Shown: one piece after another, positions 43,838-55,224 of the stretch
Numbering within the stretch: position 1 is the stretch's first letter
Layout of the letters: each line of letters opens with the position of its first letter
Assembly: GCA_025331125.1 (NCBI GenBank)
Contig: JAOALB010000086.1
Span: 175,976-239,975 of the forward strand
Origin: Mycogone perniciosa
Lineage: Eukaryota; Ascomycota; Sordariomycetes; Hypocreales; Hypocreaceae
Direction: 5' to 3'
Length of the DNA: 64,000 nucleotides
Notes under the pieces: generated by a model
What the model saw: the letters and a program-made list of their open reading frames with translations, nothing else
The model's database searches: none
What the model was told of the DNA's origin: nothing
Program-made: the position numbers and the translations under genes

Positions 43838-46800
43838 TTATTTGCCTCCTCCACGTCCGCGGACAGCTCCAGCTGCCTCGAGCTGCGTCTGGGTGAGATG
43901 GACTTCAGGCAAAGCCCGTCCCTTGCCCGTCAGCCAGCCCACGAATTTAATCTCCGCCAGGTATCACAGATACCGGCCGACATCCTCTCTGCCGATGCCG
44001 TAGCCTGAACTCTTGTCAATGCCGGTCCAGTGCTCCGCATCGTCCTTCAAAATCTTGACCGCATTCTCGTTATCGAGCTCGGGAGCCCGTGTCGCCGCTG
44101 GGAGGTTGTTGACACAGAGTGGTAGAGCGGCATGAGTGCATGCTGTTCCTGGTCCTTCTCCTGACCACCGGCCGAGACATATCGCTCCAGATCGCCCTTC
44201 CACTGATCGTAGCTGACTTCACGTAAATTATAGCCGTAGTACTCGAGCAAGGAAAGATATTCATTCATGCAAGCGGGGGTGACCAGTGACGTGCACCACG
44301 TGCAGCCCTCCAGGCAAGGCATTGAGCGCCGAAGCGACAACCACTCGGGCAACGTGGTTGACGGAGACCGAGTTGACCGAGTTGATGATGTGAGGCCGGG
44401 CCTCAAGTTAGATGCAACCCTTCAGCATGCGAATCAGGAAATCGTCAGTGTTGCACACTCCGGTCTCTGAGTCGCCAAGAATGTACCCGGGTCGCACGAC
44501 AGACCCACGAAGTCCACGTCGTCCTGCTTCGCGAGCAAGCTGTTCGGAAACCCACTTGGTCTGACCGTAACCATTTCCCAGGCCAGTTCGGCTGCCCATC
44601 AGGTCATCTTCCTCCAGAGCGAAACCCCGGCCAGTGTTGCCCTGCTGTGCCGACAACCTGACATAGTGGTCAGTCGTTGCACAGCCTCATGGCGTCTATG
44701 GTAGAATTGACGTTTGCCGCCATCGTATCTTGATATCTCTTCACCCAGTGAACCATAGCACCATTGTGGATCACCACATCGACTCGTCGAGCCAACATCT
44801 CCCATACGTCAGCGTCAAGGCCGAGGTTTAGTTATGCCAAGTCGCCAACTACATAGCTCAATCTGGACAACCATTCATCACGCCATAATCCTTAGCCTTC
44901 CAGAGAACGACGAAGGCGCGAAAATGTTGCCTTTGGATCCTTCACGCTTCGAACGTGTGCAATCAACTCTATTGAACGGCTAATTCTATCCAGGATCTCC
45001 TTAATCAAATAGGCACCAAGGAACCCTGTTGCGCCGGTACGTAACACTACAGGCTTCCCGTGGGATCGAATTGATGCGGGGTCCGCAGACTGATATGAAG
45101 CTGGGAGCTGTTTGAGCAGCTAGTCGAAGGAGGCAGCGTATGCGGGCTCCTGCTCTTCCTGTGGAGCGGCGTCACTGTTCCCCGAAGAGAGTTGCTTGTC
45201 AACCTGTGCACTGAAACCGGCCAGGCTAGGGTTTTCGTAGAGAGAGTTGATGGAGACATTAGCGCCAACAACCTTGCGGAAAACGAGCAGCATCTGTTGG
45301 GCCAAAAGACTGTGTCCACCAAGATCAAAGAAGTCATTTTGCGGCGTGATGGTCTTTGCATTAATACCAGGGATGAGATTTGCCCAATGGGTCGCAATTG
45401 TTCGCTCTGTTTCGGTCATGGACTCCCATCGCTTCAAATCATCATCTGATGCATCCTCTGTCTGTTCCACAATATCCGGGAACGGCAGGTTGGGCTTGTC
45501 AATCTTGCCATTGGGGTTCAGTGGCAGCTTGTTGAGAACGATGTAGATCGTGGGCACGGCATAACTTGGCAAGCGTCCCTTCAAATGATCTCGCACTTCA
45601 GCCTGCATACGCTTGAACCGCTTGAAAAAGACCTTAGTAGATCCAATATCGGTACCCTCATCTTCATAATCTTCAAGGCCCTGGGTCTGCAAGAATTGGG
45701 GCCAATAGTTCAGCTCTGGTACAATATAGCTGACCAGGGCGGGTTCCTCGTTCTTGTCCCTTCGAACCAAAGTCTTGCAGTCTCGAATGAAAGGGCTTTG
45801 GCTCAGGTTGCTGTCGATTTCGTTGAGCTCAATACGGAAACCGCGGATCTTGACTTGATCGTCCGCTCGACTAGTGCACTCGACGTCTCCAGATTCAAGG
45901 TAACGTCCCAAGTCACCCGTTCGATACAGTCTGTCTCGTGGCCCCTTATAATACTTCCTCCAGGGCTCATTCTGATTGGCGTTCTGGTCGGCTGCTACCC
46001 ATTGCTCAGTGTCGACGAACCAGGAGTTCAGAAACTTTTCGTCGTTCAGCTCCTTGTGTTCCATGTAACCTTCTGAGAGACCAGCTGCTCTCATGTAAAT
46101 CTCTCCAACTTCTCCAACCCCACATATTCTCTTGGAATCTTGTAGGTCAATGACGAGCAACTGTACATTCTCCATTCCCTTTCCAGCAGGCATAGCGTCC
46201 CCAGGGTCTCCAAGAACGTCGAATCTTTCGCCCTGGAAGGTATTTCAAAGTAACTAACTGCCCTAGAACTCTCGGTCGAGTCGTACATGTTAATGATGGT
46301 GGCATTGGCAGCTAGCTGTTGAAGGCTCCGGCAGTCTCTCTTGGTGAGCACATCGCCGACAAAGAAGGTGCTTTGTAGGGAGGGAAACTCTGCTGTCGCA
46401 CCGCCAACGAGAATTTGACCCATAGCAGGTGTAAGATGGGCAACTGTTGGATTCTGTTACCTAAACCATTCTGCAAGTCTCTCATGTGCAATGTCCTCCT
46501 TGGACGGAACCAGTAGTTGTGCACCGAGGAAGAGAGGGGTGAATATATCTCTTTGGATGGGATCATGAGCAATTCCCGACAACATGGTAAACTTGTTCTG
46601 GACCAACTATAACGTCAGGGGCAGAGACAGCCTTGTCTCTCGCTTGCAAGAAGATATCCTTGCCATCGACTTCGCCACCTTCCAAGAAGCCATCATCGCG
46701 GATTCTGAGGGCAGGAACCTCAGTCTTGAGTTTGAGTTCATCATCGATATACTTGTGCACAATGGGAGCCAGAGGGCCTGCCTCGTCTGTAGCCCTCCCA

Positions 46801-47112
46801 ATGTTAACCAACGCACAAGGCTGGGCGACTTCCAGGTAGATCTGTTGTCTAATTGGTGGATACAAGGGGTCAAGGACACTCATGGTAGCGCCAGAGGCCT
46901 ATTATTGCATGTTAACATAAGCATGTTGAATTACGTGATGCTCCGTATATTCGGAGTTGGATGAGAACAAGCATAACAGAATTCCCATAACACCAACAAC
47001 CAGGTCAACAGAGCGATGTGCCCATGTCATGACAACATCGCCGTTTGTGACACCAGCATCCAACGTACCCAGACCAGTCAAGGTCCGCGGTCGGATCCGG
47101 CAGCTGGGCCAT
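43838..47112 (-). pseudogene. LYS2: Broken L-2-aminoadipate reductase (LYS2) copy
   Basis: Homology to the fungal lysine-pathway reductase runs from an authentic-looking N-terminus (MAQLPDPTADLDWSGYVG, 47112) to its C-terminal GRGGGK stop (43838). Adenylation (YKGPRDRLYRTGDLGRYL), carrier (FFDLGGHSLLAQQM) and reductase (TGATGFLGAYLIKEILDR) domains are all present. Lesions: a deletion of about 50 residues with frame change near 47060; a damaged donor at about 46976 (TTATGC where GTATGC is expected) for a 78-nt intron; a deletion of about 35 residues with frame change near 46598, removing the adenylation P-loop; in-frame stops at 46457, 45120, 44892, 44832, 44670, 44408 and 43964; frameshifts near 46210, 44665, 44280 and 44120. 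The longest intact piece is 357 codons (46193-45120). The enzyme is needed for lysine synthesis, so another copy should exist unless the strain is a lysine auxotroph. Confidence 0.93.
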
Positions 47113-48287
47113 GTTACAGGGCCTGGCAGGATCTGGCAGGGTTGGACAAGAAGGTGACAGTACGGGATAGTGATGTGATCACGGAGTGAGACGTTGGTTC
47201 GGAGAAATGAAGTTCGGAATGTTTGATGTTGGTTACGGAGTACTTCGTATTATCACGGATGCTTCAATTAAGGTCGGATAAAAGAAAACACAGGCCGTCA
47301 AGTTTTTCTGCTTCACTTGACTCACCAAGACCGCAGGCTTGCGAGATCGGATGAAAACAAAAAGCCCCGACTGCTGAGAGAAAAAAGGATCGGTGTCCCA
47401 TAACGCTTTTCCATGGCGGGGTAGCAAAGCATCGGAGTTGCAGGGAGTCGATTGCAGGGCTGCTCTGTACCTATTCTATGGATTGTAAGTTACGGACTAC
47501 TAATGTACGGCAGCTCCGTAGTACCTTGGCACCTAGGTAGTATGGAGTAATACTTTGGAGTAGTAGTATTAGTAGTAGCATTACTACTGCCTTACTACGA
47601 TGCCCAACACGGACTTCTTCGGTGTTCCTACGACAGATAGCTACTCGTATGTACTAGGTTAGGTACCTAGTAGTGAGGAAGCTGGGCGTCAAAACGGAGC
47701 CACCCGCTATTATGGCGCAATTTGCGCACTATGCTGACTCGTTCCATGGCCTGCATACTCCGTAGTAGTCCGTACTGCAGTCAGCAAGATGAGATGATCA
47801 GGCTGCAAGCGAGAGAGAGGGAGAGACAGGGAGAAAAAAAACGAGTGGTCGGTGCGAGCCCAACACTGTGATTCCGTTGAGCCCAGCACTGTGCCAGGGA
47901 AGGGAACCTCCTCTATCACGGCCCCCAGCCAACCAAACCAACCCGACCCCTCCGATTGCTTCTGCCCCTCCCCGCTTCCAAGTGACTTTACATATTTTTC
48001 TGACACCGCCGCCCGTCTTCTCTCTTCTTCTCTTCTTTTTCTCCCCATCTCCTCCTCATTGTGCCCTTTTCTTCTTTTCTTCTACAAAGGGCTCATTTCT
48101 CATCTGCTCAATCTGCTGTGATATACCTACACAGGGCTATCCAGCTGATATTCGGTACGTGATTGGGATATTTCCTCGCCCCGTCTTCGCTTTGCCTTGC
48201 GGCCCCTCGACTAACTTGGCTTTTCCTCGAACAGCACCTTGAAATACAATCACAAGACCTGAGTTTGTGTCTGAATCAGCCGCCAAG
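47113..48287. promoter_or_regulatory. MET6 upstream region
   Basis: 1.2 kb between the LYS2 relic and the methionine synthase ATG. It holds TACGGAGTACTTCGTA at 47235-47250, further partial copies at about 47512 and 47755-47776, and a tract of TAGTAG/TACTAC units at about 47555-47600 that can pair with itself. The last 350 bp are C/T-rich, with runs of CCCCTCC and TTCTTCTTTT, as in highly expressed fungal promoters and leaders. Confidence 0.5.
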
Positions 48288-50699
48288 ATGGTTCAGTCAG
48301 CAGTTCTCGGTTTCCCTCGTATGGGAGTTAACCGTGACCTGAAGAAGGCCACCGAAGCTTGTAAGTCGTTCATACTCGCTGTCTGCTCCGATGCATCCCA
48401 GCTAACAGTCTGTAAGACTGGGGTGGAAAGCTGACCCAGGCTGAGCTTCTCACCGAGGCCAAGCGCCTCCGTCTTGCCCACTGGAAGATCCAGCAGGATG
48501 CCGGTGTCGACATCATCCCCAGCAACGACTTCGCTCTGTACGATCAGGTCCTGTCCCACATCCAGGACTTCGGTGTAAGCAACCCATGGCAGCCCCCAAT
48601 TGCTTCAAAGCTGACAATTACGACGATAGGCTGTTCCCGAGCGGTACACCAAGGATGGTCTCGACACCATTGACCAGTACTTTGCCATGGGCCGTGGCCA
48701 CCAGAAGGGAGGCATTGACGTCCCCAGTCTGGAGATGGTCAAATGGTTCGACTCCAACTACCACTATGTCAAGCCTACCTTCCAGGATGGCCAGACTTTC
48801 AAGCTCGTCGACACCCCCAAGGCTGTTGCCGAGTTCACCGAGGCCAAGGAGGCTGGCGTCAACACCCGCCCCGTCCTTGTTGGCCCCCTGAGCTTCCTCC
48901 ACCTCGGAAAGGCCGACCGTGGCCAGTCCGTTGACCCCATTGACCTGCTGGAGAAGCTGCTGCCCATCTACGAGCAGCTGCTCGTCCAGCTTAAGGAGGC
49001 TGGCGCCGAGACTGTCCAGATCGATGAGCCTGTTCTGGTCTTCGATCTCCCTGCCAAGACCAAGGCTGCTTTCAAGCCTGCCTATGAGAAGTTCGCCAGC
49101 CTGGGTGACAAGATCCCCAAGCTCGTCTTCACCACCTACTTCGGTGACATCGTCCACAACCTGGACCTCGTCCCCAAGGATATCTACGCTGTCCACATTG
49201 ACCTTGTCCGCAACCCTGAGCAGCTCGAGGCCGTTCTCGATGCCTTTGGCCCCAACACCATCCTGTCCGCCGGTGTCGTCGACGGACGAAACATCTGGAA
49301 GACCAACCTGAAGCGAGCCATTGAGACCGCTGAGACTGCCATCCAGAAGCTCGGCAAGGACCGTGTCATTGTCGCCACCTCCAGCTCTCTTCTGCACACC
49401 CCCCACACTCTGGCCAGCGAGAAGAAGCTGGACGCCGAGATTGCCGACTGGTTCTCTTTCGCCTCAGAGAAGGCTGTTGAGATTGCTGTCATTGCCAAGG
49501 CTGTGACTGAGGGCCCTGCCGCCGTTCGTGAGCAGCTTGAGGCCAACGCCAAGTCTATCCACGCTCGTGCTACCTCTGCTCGCACCAACGACCCCAAGGT
49601 CAAGGACCGCCAGTCCAAGATTGTTGAGGCGGACTACAACCGAAAGTCCGAGTTCCCCGTCCGAATTGCCTCCCAGCAGAAGAAGCTCAACCTTCCTCTG
49701 TTCCCCACTACCACTATCGGCTCTTTCCCTCAGACCAAGGAGATTCGCCTTCAGCGAAACAAGCTGACCAAGAACGAGATCACCGCTCAGGAGTACGATG
49801 GATTCATTGAACAGGAGATTAAGGAGAACGTCAAGATCCAGGAGGAGCTTGGCCTCGATGTCTTCGTTCACGGCGAGCCGGAGCGAAACGACATGGTCCA
49901 GTACTTCGGTGAGCGCCTGGATGGTTATGCCTTCACCACCCATGCTTGGGTTCAGAGCTACGGATCTCGTTGCGTCCGTCCCCCCATCATTGTCGGTGAC
50001 ATCTCTCGCCCCGCTCCCATGACCGTCAAGGAGTCCAAGTACGCCGTCTCGGTGTCCAGCAAGCCCATGAAGGGTATGCTGACTGGTCCTGTTACCTGCC
50101 TGCGATGGTCCTTCCCTCGTGACGACGTCCACCAGTCCGTCCAGGCCGAGCAGCTTGCTCTGGCTCTTCGTGACGAGGTCGTTGACCTTGAGAAGGCTGG
50201 CGTTGACGTTATCCAGGTCGACGAGCCTGCTCTGCGTGAGGGTCTTCCTCTCCGCTCTGGCAAGGAGCGTGAGGCCTACCTTGACTGGGCCGTCAAGGCT
50301 TTCCGACTCTCCACCACTGGCGTTGAGGACTCCACCCAGATCCACTCTCACTTCTGCTACTCCGAGTTCCAGGACTTCTTCCATGCCATTTCCGCTCTCG
50401 ATGCCGACGTTCTGTCCATTGAGAACAGCAAGTCCGATGCCAAGCTGCTCGGCGTCTTCGTCGAGGAGGCTTACCCCCGCCACATCGGCCCTGGTGTCTA
50501 TGACATCCACTCTCCCCGTGTTCCCAGCGAGCAGGAGATCAAGGACCGCATCGAGGAGATGCTCCAGTACCTTAAGCCCGAGCAGCTGTGGATCGACCCT
50601 GATTGTGGTCTGAAGACCCGACAGTGGAAGGAGACCAAGGAGGCTCTGGTCAACATGGTCAACGCCGCCAAGTTCTTCCGGGCCAAGTACGCCAAATAA
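48288..50699 (+). CDS. MET6: Cobalamin-independent methionine synthase
   Basis: Three exons, 48288-48360, 48417-48574 and 48630-50699, give 766 residues, the normal length. It transfers the methyl group of methyltetrahydrofolate to homocysteine without B12. The N-terminal barrel begins VLGFPRMGVNRDLKKATEAYWGG (read across intron 1; only part of it is needed to recognise the family). The catalytic barrel starts at LPLFPTTTIGSFPQT and has VFVHGEPERNDMVQYFGE, the zinc ligands HSHFCYSEF and DPDCGLKTRQW, and VIQVDEPALREGLPL. Codon use is strongly biased to C-ending codons, as expected for an abundant protein, and this bias produces long antisense open frames that are not genes. The introns all lie in the first 12% of the gene. 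Confidence 0.97.
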
Positions 50700-51612
50700 A
50701 TAATTCAACCCTTTATTTCCTTTCTTTTCTTGGGATGTAGGAGGCGGAGCAATGCTCAACTAGTTTGACAGTATTTGACGGAGGCTGTGCCTTGAGCCAG
50801 GTACGATTTCAACATCGGCGTTTTGGGATGGGTAGGTGATGAGACAGGTTATTACAGCACCCAACAAAAGTTTAGCACTATGAGGGACACGGGTAGGAAC
50901 GGAAAGTCGGCTGGGCGAGCATTCAACATATATGCGTTTATCCTCCCAATTGGGAGAGAACATGGGAGATTGTCATAATAAACATGATGGCTATCCAAAA
51001 GTCTTCAACATGGCGTTTTGCGTAAACCGGACATGGGGATGAGTTATGAGGATATTGTAGTTATATTTATACCCGATTCAACCTGGGAAACGGCATTCGA
51101 ATATTTGATGCCATATTTGAAATATAGAGATTATGTTTTGGTAAACCTTCAGGATCCGTTTAACCGTTCAATTGGGATAATATGTCTTGATAAAAGCAAA
51201 GCAGGAAGCTATGTTGACAGCCAAAGAGATTCGCGACGCGTGTACTTTGTACTTTGTACGGGGTACTTTGTAGCCACTTAACACGGTTTTTTGGGATCGC
51301 GGTACGTACCGTCATTCCCTCCCCAAGTCCTGAATCCAGACTCCTGCACGGAGTACTCCGTGTTACTTGTACTACTGTTATCAACACCAACCAACTCAAC
51401 TCTCACCTCTCACCTCTCACCTCTCACCTCTCATCTCACATCTCACGTGTATCTCCCAACATCTGTGCCTCATTAATATCTCGCTATTCTTCTCAAATCC
51501 CATCCATACTACGGGAAGACATCAGAATCAGCCAGTGATTACAATTCTCTGGTGTCGGCCTCCTTTTGCAGACGACCAAAAAAAATCATCGGGGACTCGC
51601 GAGCATCTCATC
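50700..51612. promoter_or_regulatory. EAF3 upstream region
   Basis: 0.9 kb holding the MET6 3' UTR and the EAF3 promoter. It contains a perfect 16-bp palindrome CACGGAGTACTCCGTG at 51347-51362 and, about 165 bp before the EAF3 ATG, the CTCACCT tandem repeat at 51401-51449. Short in-frame ORFs here are not called. Confidence 0.5.
51401..51449 (+). repeat. Tandem CTCACCT repeat
   Basis: Four exact to six degenerate copies of the heptamer CTCACCT in the probable leader or core promoter of EAF3, ending next to a CACGTG core at about 51444-51449. Confidence 0.85.
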
Positions 51613-53778
51613 ATGGCCCCTGCGAAGAAAGAGGGCCCAAAATACAACAAGGATGAAAAAGTCCTTTGTTTCCACATGGACATGCTCTACGAGGCCAAAA
51701 TTATGGACGTGCAGGCAGCAGAGAAGCCCAACGAAGGGTATCGGTACAAAGTTCACTACAAAGGCTGGAAGAACACGTGGGATGACTGGGTGCTGGACGA
51801 CCGCATCAGGCCCTTTGACGATGAGCACAAGGAGCTGGCGGCTCAGCTTCACGCGCAGATCAAAAACAGCATTCAGAAAAACGCAAAGGTCCCCAAGAAG
51901 AACGCAAAGAGCGGCGGCGAGTCCGGACGAGGGAGTGAGGAGCGAGGCTCAGCCGTGACCCAAGGAGGTAGAGGAGGCAGGAGAGCCAAGGACTGGGAGC
52001 TGGAGCAGGTAAGAGTTGACTCGTTGTTTTGATTCTTTTGAGCTTTTCATTGCATGTTCGTCCTGGATTTGTCTTTCATACAATGCACCCTACGATCGTA
52101 GCCAAAAGGCTGTGAGTAAAGGCCGAGGAGGGGGGGTCATGCTTTTGTGTGGCTGCGAGTCAGAGTAGTTCTCTTGACCACAAAAGCGACGCGAAAAGCA
52201 TACGCCGCAGCACACAACGAATGATAACTTTATCGAGCCTGATATGCTCGGCGGCTTTACCCTCGAGGAGATTTTTGGTTTCATTCTCCCAGGCTGTGCG
52301 AGTCTAAATATCTGCTCCCACAGCCTTCTTTGCACGGCTGCCCCTTCACCACCCTATCCAGACAACACCCTCTTTTTTCTTCTTTCTTCTTCTTCCTCCT
52401 CCTCCTCCTCCTCCAAGAATTAAACAAGATTTTGCTTCGCCAGCCACAAAAGTCATATTCTTGCTCTGCCCGACCTCTATTTCGGAGGCAAACCTTGACT
52501 ACTCCTGAGTATTTGCTATAAATGCCGATTATCCCCCCAATACTCTTTATTCTTTGATCGCTCCTCATCGCTTTCACTGCACTGCTCTTTGTTTCTTGCC
52601 TTCAAGCAAAATGGAGACAAAATCACATTCACAACACCACGTCCCCATTTCCAATATGCGAGGGTGTCCGGTGACAGACCCGCGAACCCTCAAGGCCGTA
52701 TTTCCTCGCAAGAAGAGAGCCATCAGGATAGCTTCTCTGCGAGAGAAGGGTGATCATCTGCTTCATCTTCCAAAACCTGGGCATCGTTATCTCAGTGCCC
52801 GCGGACAGCCTCTCTGGGACGGGCGCTATAACTATGTGTCGCAAACAAAAAAGCCTTCATCCTCGGCCTCTTCCCCCCGCAAGCCGAGCCCCAAACCTGT
52901 CATCAAACCTGACCAGTCTGCAAAATCCACAGTTGATGTGGATGATGATGGTGAATACTCTCAAGTATGTTCTGGGTGCATTGTCAATCGCAAGCCGCGC
53001 ATGACAAACATCATAGCCAAGCGGCTCACAGCTTTTTCTTTATTTCCCTTGCCGTCTCACTCTGCAAATAGAACTGTGCGATGTTCATTTTGCTAACTAC
53101 TTCACAGGAGGATGCATTTCACAGCAAACCCATGATCAACATCCCTGTACCTGATCATATCCAAGCCATGCTGGTCGACGATTGGGAAAATATTACTAGG
53201 AACAACCAACTCGTCCCCTTACCTCACCCCAAGCCCGTCAACAAGATCTTCGAGGACTATCTTGCTTTCGAACGGCCACGCCGGGAGGAAGGGTCTTCCA
53301 GCATGGACATTTTGGAGGAGGTTGTCGCCGGATTCCGCGAGTACTTTGAGAAAGCATTGAGCAGGATACTCTTGTATCGGTAAGTTAACTGGCCCCTAAT
53401 TATCTTTGGGCGCCTGCTGACATTGACTTTAAAGTTTTGAACGCCACCAGTATATGGATGTGCGCAAACTCTGGGATAATGCGGAGGAAAACTCACAGTA
53501 CAAGAATGTCTGCGACGTCTACGGCGCAGAGCACCTGGCACGCCTAATCGGTATGTTTTTTGCCCTTCCTAAATGCACCATGAACCAAACTGACAGGTTA
53601 TGCAGTCTCGTTGCCTGAACTCTTAGCTCAGACGAATATGGATCAACAGTCTGTTTCGCGTCTTCGGGAAGAAATCGGTAAATTTACGACCTGGTTAGGT
53701 CGCAACACCGAGCCGTACTTTGTCAATGAGTACGAGAGCCCGTCTCAGGAGTACATCGAAAAGGCTCGCAGCTTCTAG
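51613..53778 (+). CDS. EAF3: Eaf3/MRG15-type chromodomain protein
   Basis: Homology-supported model: exons 51613-52008, 53108-53379, 53435-53550 and 53606-53778, giving 318 residues, the usual length. The N-terminal chromo barrel includes DEKVLCFHMDMLYEAKIMDV and YKVHYKGWKNTWDDWVLDDR. After a basic Gly/Arg linker ending DWELEQ, splicing at TGCTAAC...CACAG leads to EDAFHSKP and the MRG domain (VDDWENITRNNQLVPLPHP, MDILEEVVAGFREYF, YGAEHLARLIVSLPEL). Eaf3 serves NuA4 acetyltransferase and the Rpd3S deacetylase, reading H3K36 methylation with the chromodomain. Odd point: intron 1 is 1099 nt, about fifteen times larger than its neighbours, and contains a second promoter-like region and exon in a frame that also joins the MRG exon. 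Confidence 0.9.
52517..52523 (+). promoter_or_regulatory. TATA box inside EAF3 intron 1
   Basis: TATAAAT, 94 bp before the ATG at 52611. A (CTC)n/C-T-rich tract precedes it (52360-52415), and a C/T-rich leader without any ATG follows it up to 52611. Confidence 0.55.
52611..52964 (+). CDS. Alternative first exon of an MRG protein, inside EAF3 intron 1
   Basis: 118 open codons from ATG 52611 to a CAA|GTATGT donor at 52964, phase 0. This matches the phase of the EAF3 MRG acceptor at 53108, so splicing would give a 304-residue protein with this N-terminus followed by the complete MRG domain. The exon begins METKSHSQHHVPIS, has a compact basic/aromatic block (LHLPKPGHRYLSARGQPLWD), then a Ser/Pro/Lys linker and an acidic end (VDVDDDGEYSQ) leading into EDAFHSKP. 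I recognise no domain in it. A TATA box and ATG-free leader lie just upstream. It is not a middle exon of the chromodomain transcript, because the nearest good acceptor (TTCAAG at about 52606) would put it out of frame. Chance open frame remains possible. Confidence 0.55.
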
Positions 53779-54292
53779 TCTGAGCCAGGGTGTCCCAAAC
53801 TAGCCGACGAATGAGGACTGATAGTGTTGTTATTCGGCTTCGTCGTTTGGCAACATTGATTGAGTCTAGCTTGGCTTCTAATTTTGTCAGGGTCAGACAA
53901 CTACACTTTGGAATTTGGACCTGAGCGAGAAAGGGGAACAACACGGAATACAGAGAAGGTCCTGGTGTTGTTTGAGGTGTTCTTGACACGAGAGTGCTAT
54001 ATTATATCGCTCGTGTATGTAGGATTAGCGAATATTGGTAATGGCAGCATGGTGTTGATATTTGAGACGGTCTTTTTTCCACAATCAGGGATGCTTAACT
54101 TGAGGTAGACAGCAAAGTGATGCTCGTTAAATCCTCTTTATACTGGCCAATTCATATGACTTTCTAGAGTCTTCATACATGGTGTCATTACAATATGATA
54201 CAGATATCCCACCCAATCTCTCTAATCATCATGACTTTTCTCTTACCCACCCAATTCACAGCTCCCACCCCCCCTAAACACACGATAGAGCT
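53779..54292. other. Convergent 3' region
   Basis: 514 bp between the stops of EAF3 (+) and the uL30m gene (-). Holds both 3' UTRs. No gene is seen. Confidence 0.5.
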
Positions 54293-54556
54293 TCACATCC
54301 TCGGCACCGCCTTCTCAACATAAAACCCCTTATCCGGCGTCCTCTCCGCCTTCACCTCGCCCTTGCTCAACGCCTTCTCCACCTCCTGCACGCGCACCAG
54401 CTCCTTGACTTTCATAATCATACCCGCAAACTGCGGCTGCACGGGGTGGAACACCGTTTGCATGCGCCGGCGGAGGCCAAGCGCTGCGAGGACGCCGCGC
54501 GTGCGCTCGGGAAGGCCGATGGCGGAGCGGTGGAGCGTGATGCGGAAGATGGACAT
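54293..54556 (-). CDS. MRPL33: Mitochondrial ribosomal protein uL30m
   Basis: Single exon, 87 residues. The start at 54556 is chosen because MSIFRITLHRSAIGLPERTR is the conserved L30 beginning; longer upstream frames are unrelated. The motif RITLHRSAIGLP followed by LAALGLRRRMQTVFHPV and QFAGMIMKVKELVRVQEV covers the whole L30 fold. It belongs to the large subunit of the mitochondrial ribosome; no separate cleavable presequence is obvious, as in other short uL30m proteins. A short tail (DKGFYVEKAVPRM) follows the fold. Confidence 0.93.
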   Translation of the reverse strand: MSIFRITLHRSAIGLPERTRGVLAALGLRRRMQTVFHPVQPQFAGMIMKVKELVRVQEVEKALSKGEVKAERTPDKGFYVEKAVPRM

Positions 54557-55224
54557 GGTGTCTGTCTGCTGGTGGCTCTCTGACCTGATCCGAGGTTTCT
54601 TTTCTTTCGTGGGATTGTTGTGTAGGTATGTATGTATGTATGTAGGTGGGTTGGGTTGGATTTGTGTTCGGCGACTTTGCGCTGGGGAACACCTAAACTG
54701 CGCGCTGCACGCAAGCATTGTTAGACGAGCTGCATTTCATAAGGGGGAGAAGATGTGGAAATATACACTCAAAGCCGCATTGGCTATCGTAGGTTCCTCG
54801 ACCGGCGGGATTGCTGAACGCTCAAGTGAAGCTCCCCTCCCTCTAACGGCTCAGAAAATTGACGTCCCGCTGCTGAGGTGGTTCGCGATAACGGATAAGT
54901 CGGGTCACGTGACACACCGGTTGGTCACATACCCGCCCATATTGAAATGATTTTGTTACAAAGACTGATGAATACTGCTCTACCTATAGGTAGAGCGATA
55001 CATGTTCGAAGTACGTTGGGGGGGAAATGCAGGCAACATAAAGTCATAAATTAATTTGTCTATTGTCATCAATCGAATAATTTAGATAGCTTCCCACAGC
55101 AGCTACGATGTACTACATCGAGAGTCTTCGTACAAGCCTCAATCCGTTCCCAAACCTACCCCACCCATCGCACCATGTCGTCAAATTCACAATTGCTGAA
55201 AGGTCTTGCTTGAATATATCACAT
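54557..55224. other. uL30m upstream / ACL1 downstream region
   Basis: 668 bp with the promoter of the minus-strand uL30m gene and the 3' UTR of the minus-strand ACL1 gene. It has a (GTAT)n run at about 54625-54645 in the uL30m leader and a palindromic TCACGTGA at 54905-54912. No gene is seen. Confidence 0.5.

Noticed and set aside
43838..47112. Programmed frameshifting or stop read-through instead of a pseudogene for LYS2
   Set aside because: Too many independent lesions, including loss of essential motifs and a damaged splice site.
48618..50759. Antisense open frames of 262 and 431 codons opposite MET6
   Set aside because: They mirror the strong third-position C bias of MET6, are Leu/Asp/Val-rich without a domain, and overlap confirmed coding sequence.
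52554..52610. Treating the 52611 exon as a middle exon of the chromodomain transcript
   Set aside because: Splicing from 52008 (phase 0) to the acceptor at about 52606 gives the wrong frame; direct joining of 52008 to 53108 matches known Eaf3 proteins.
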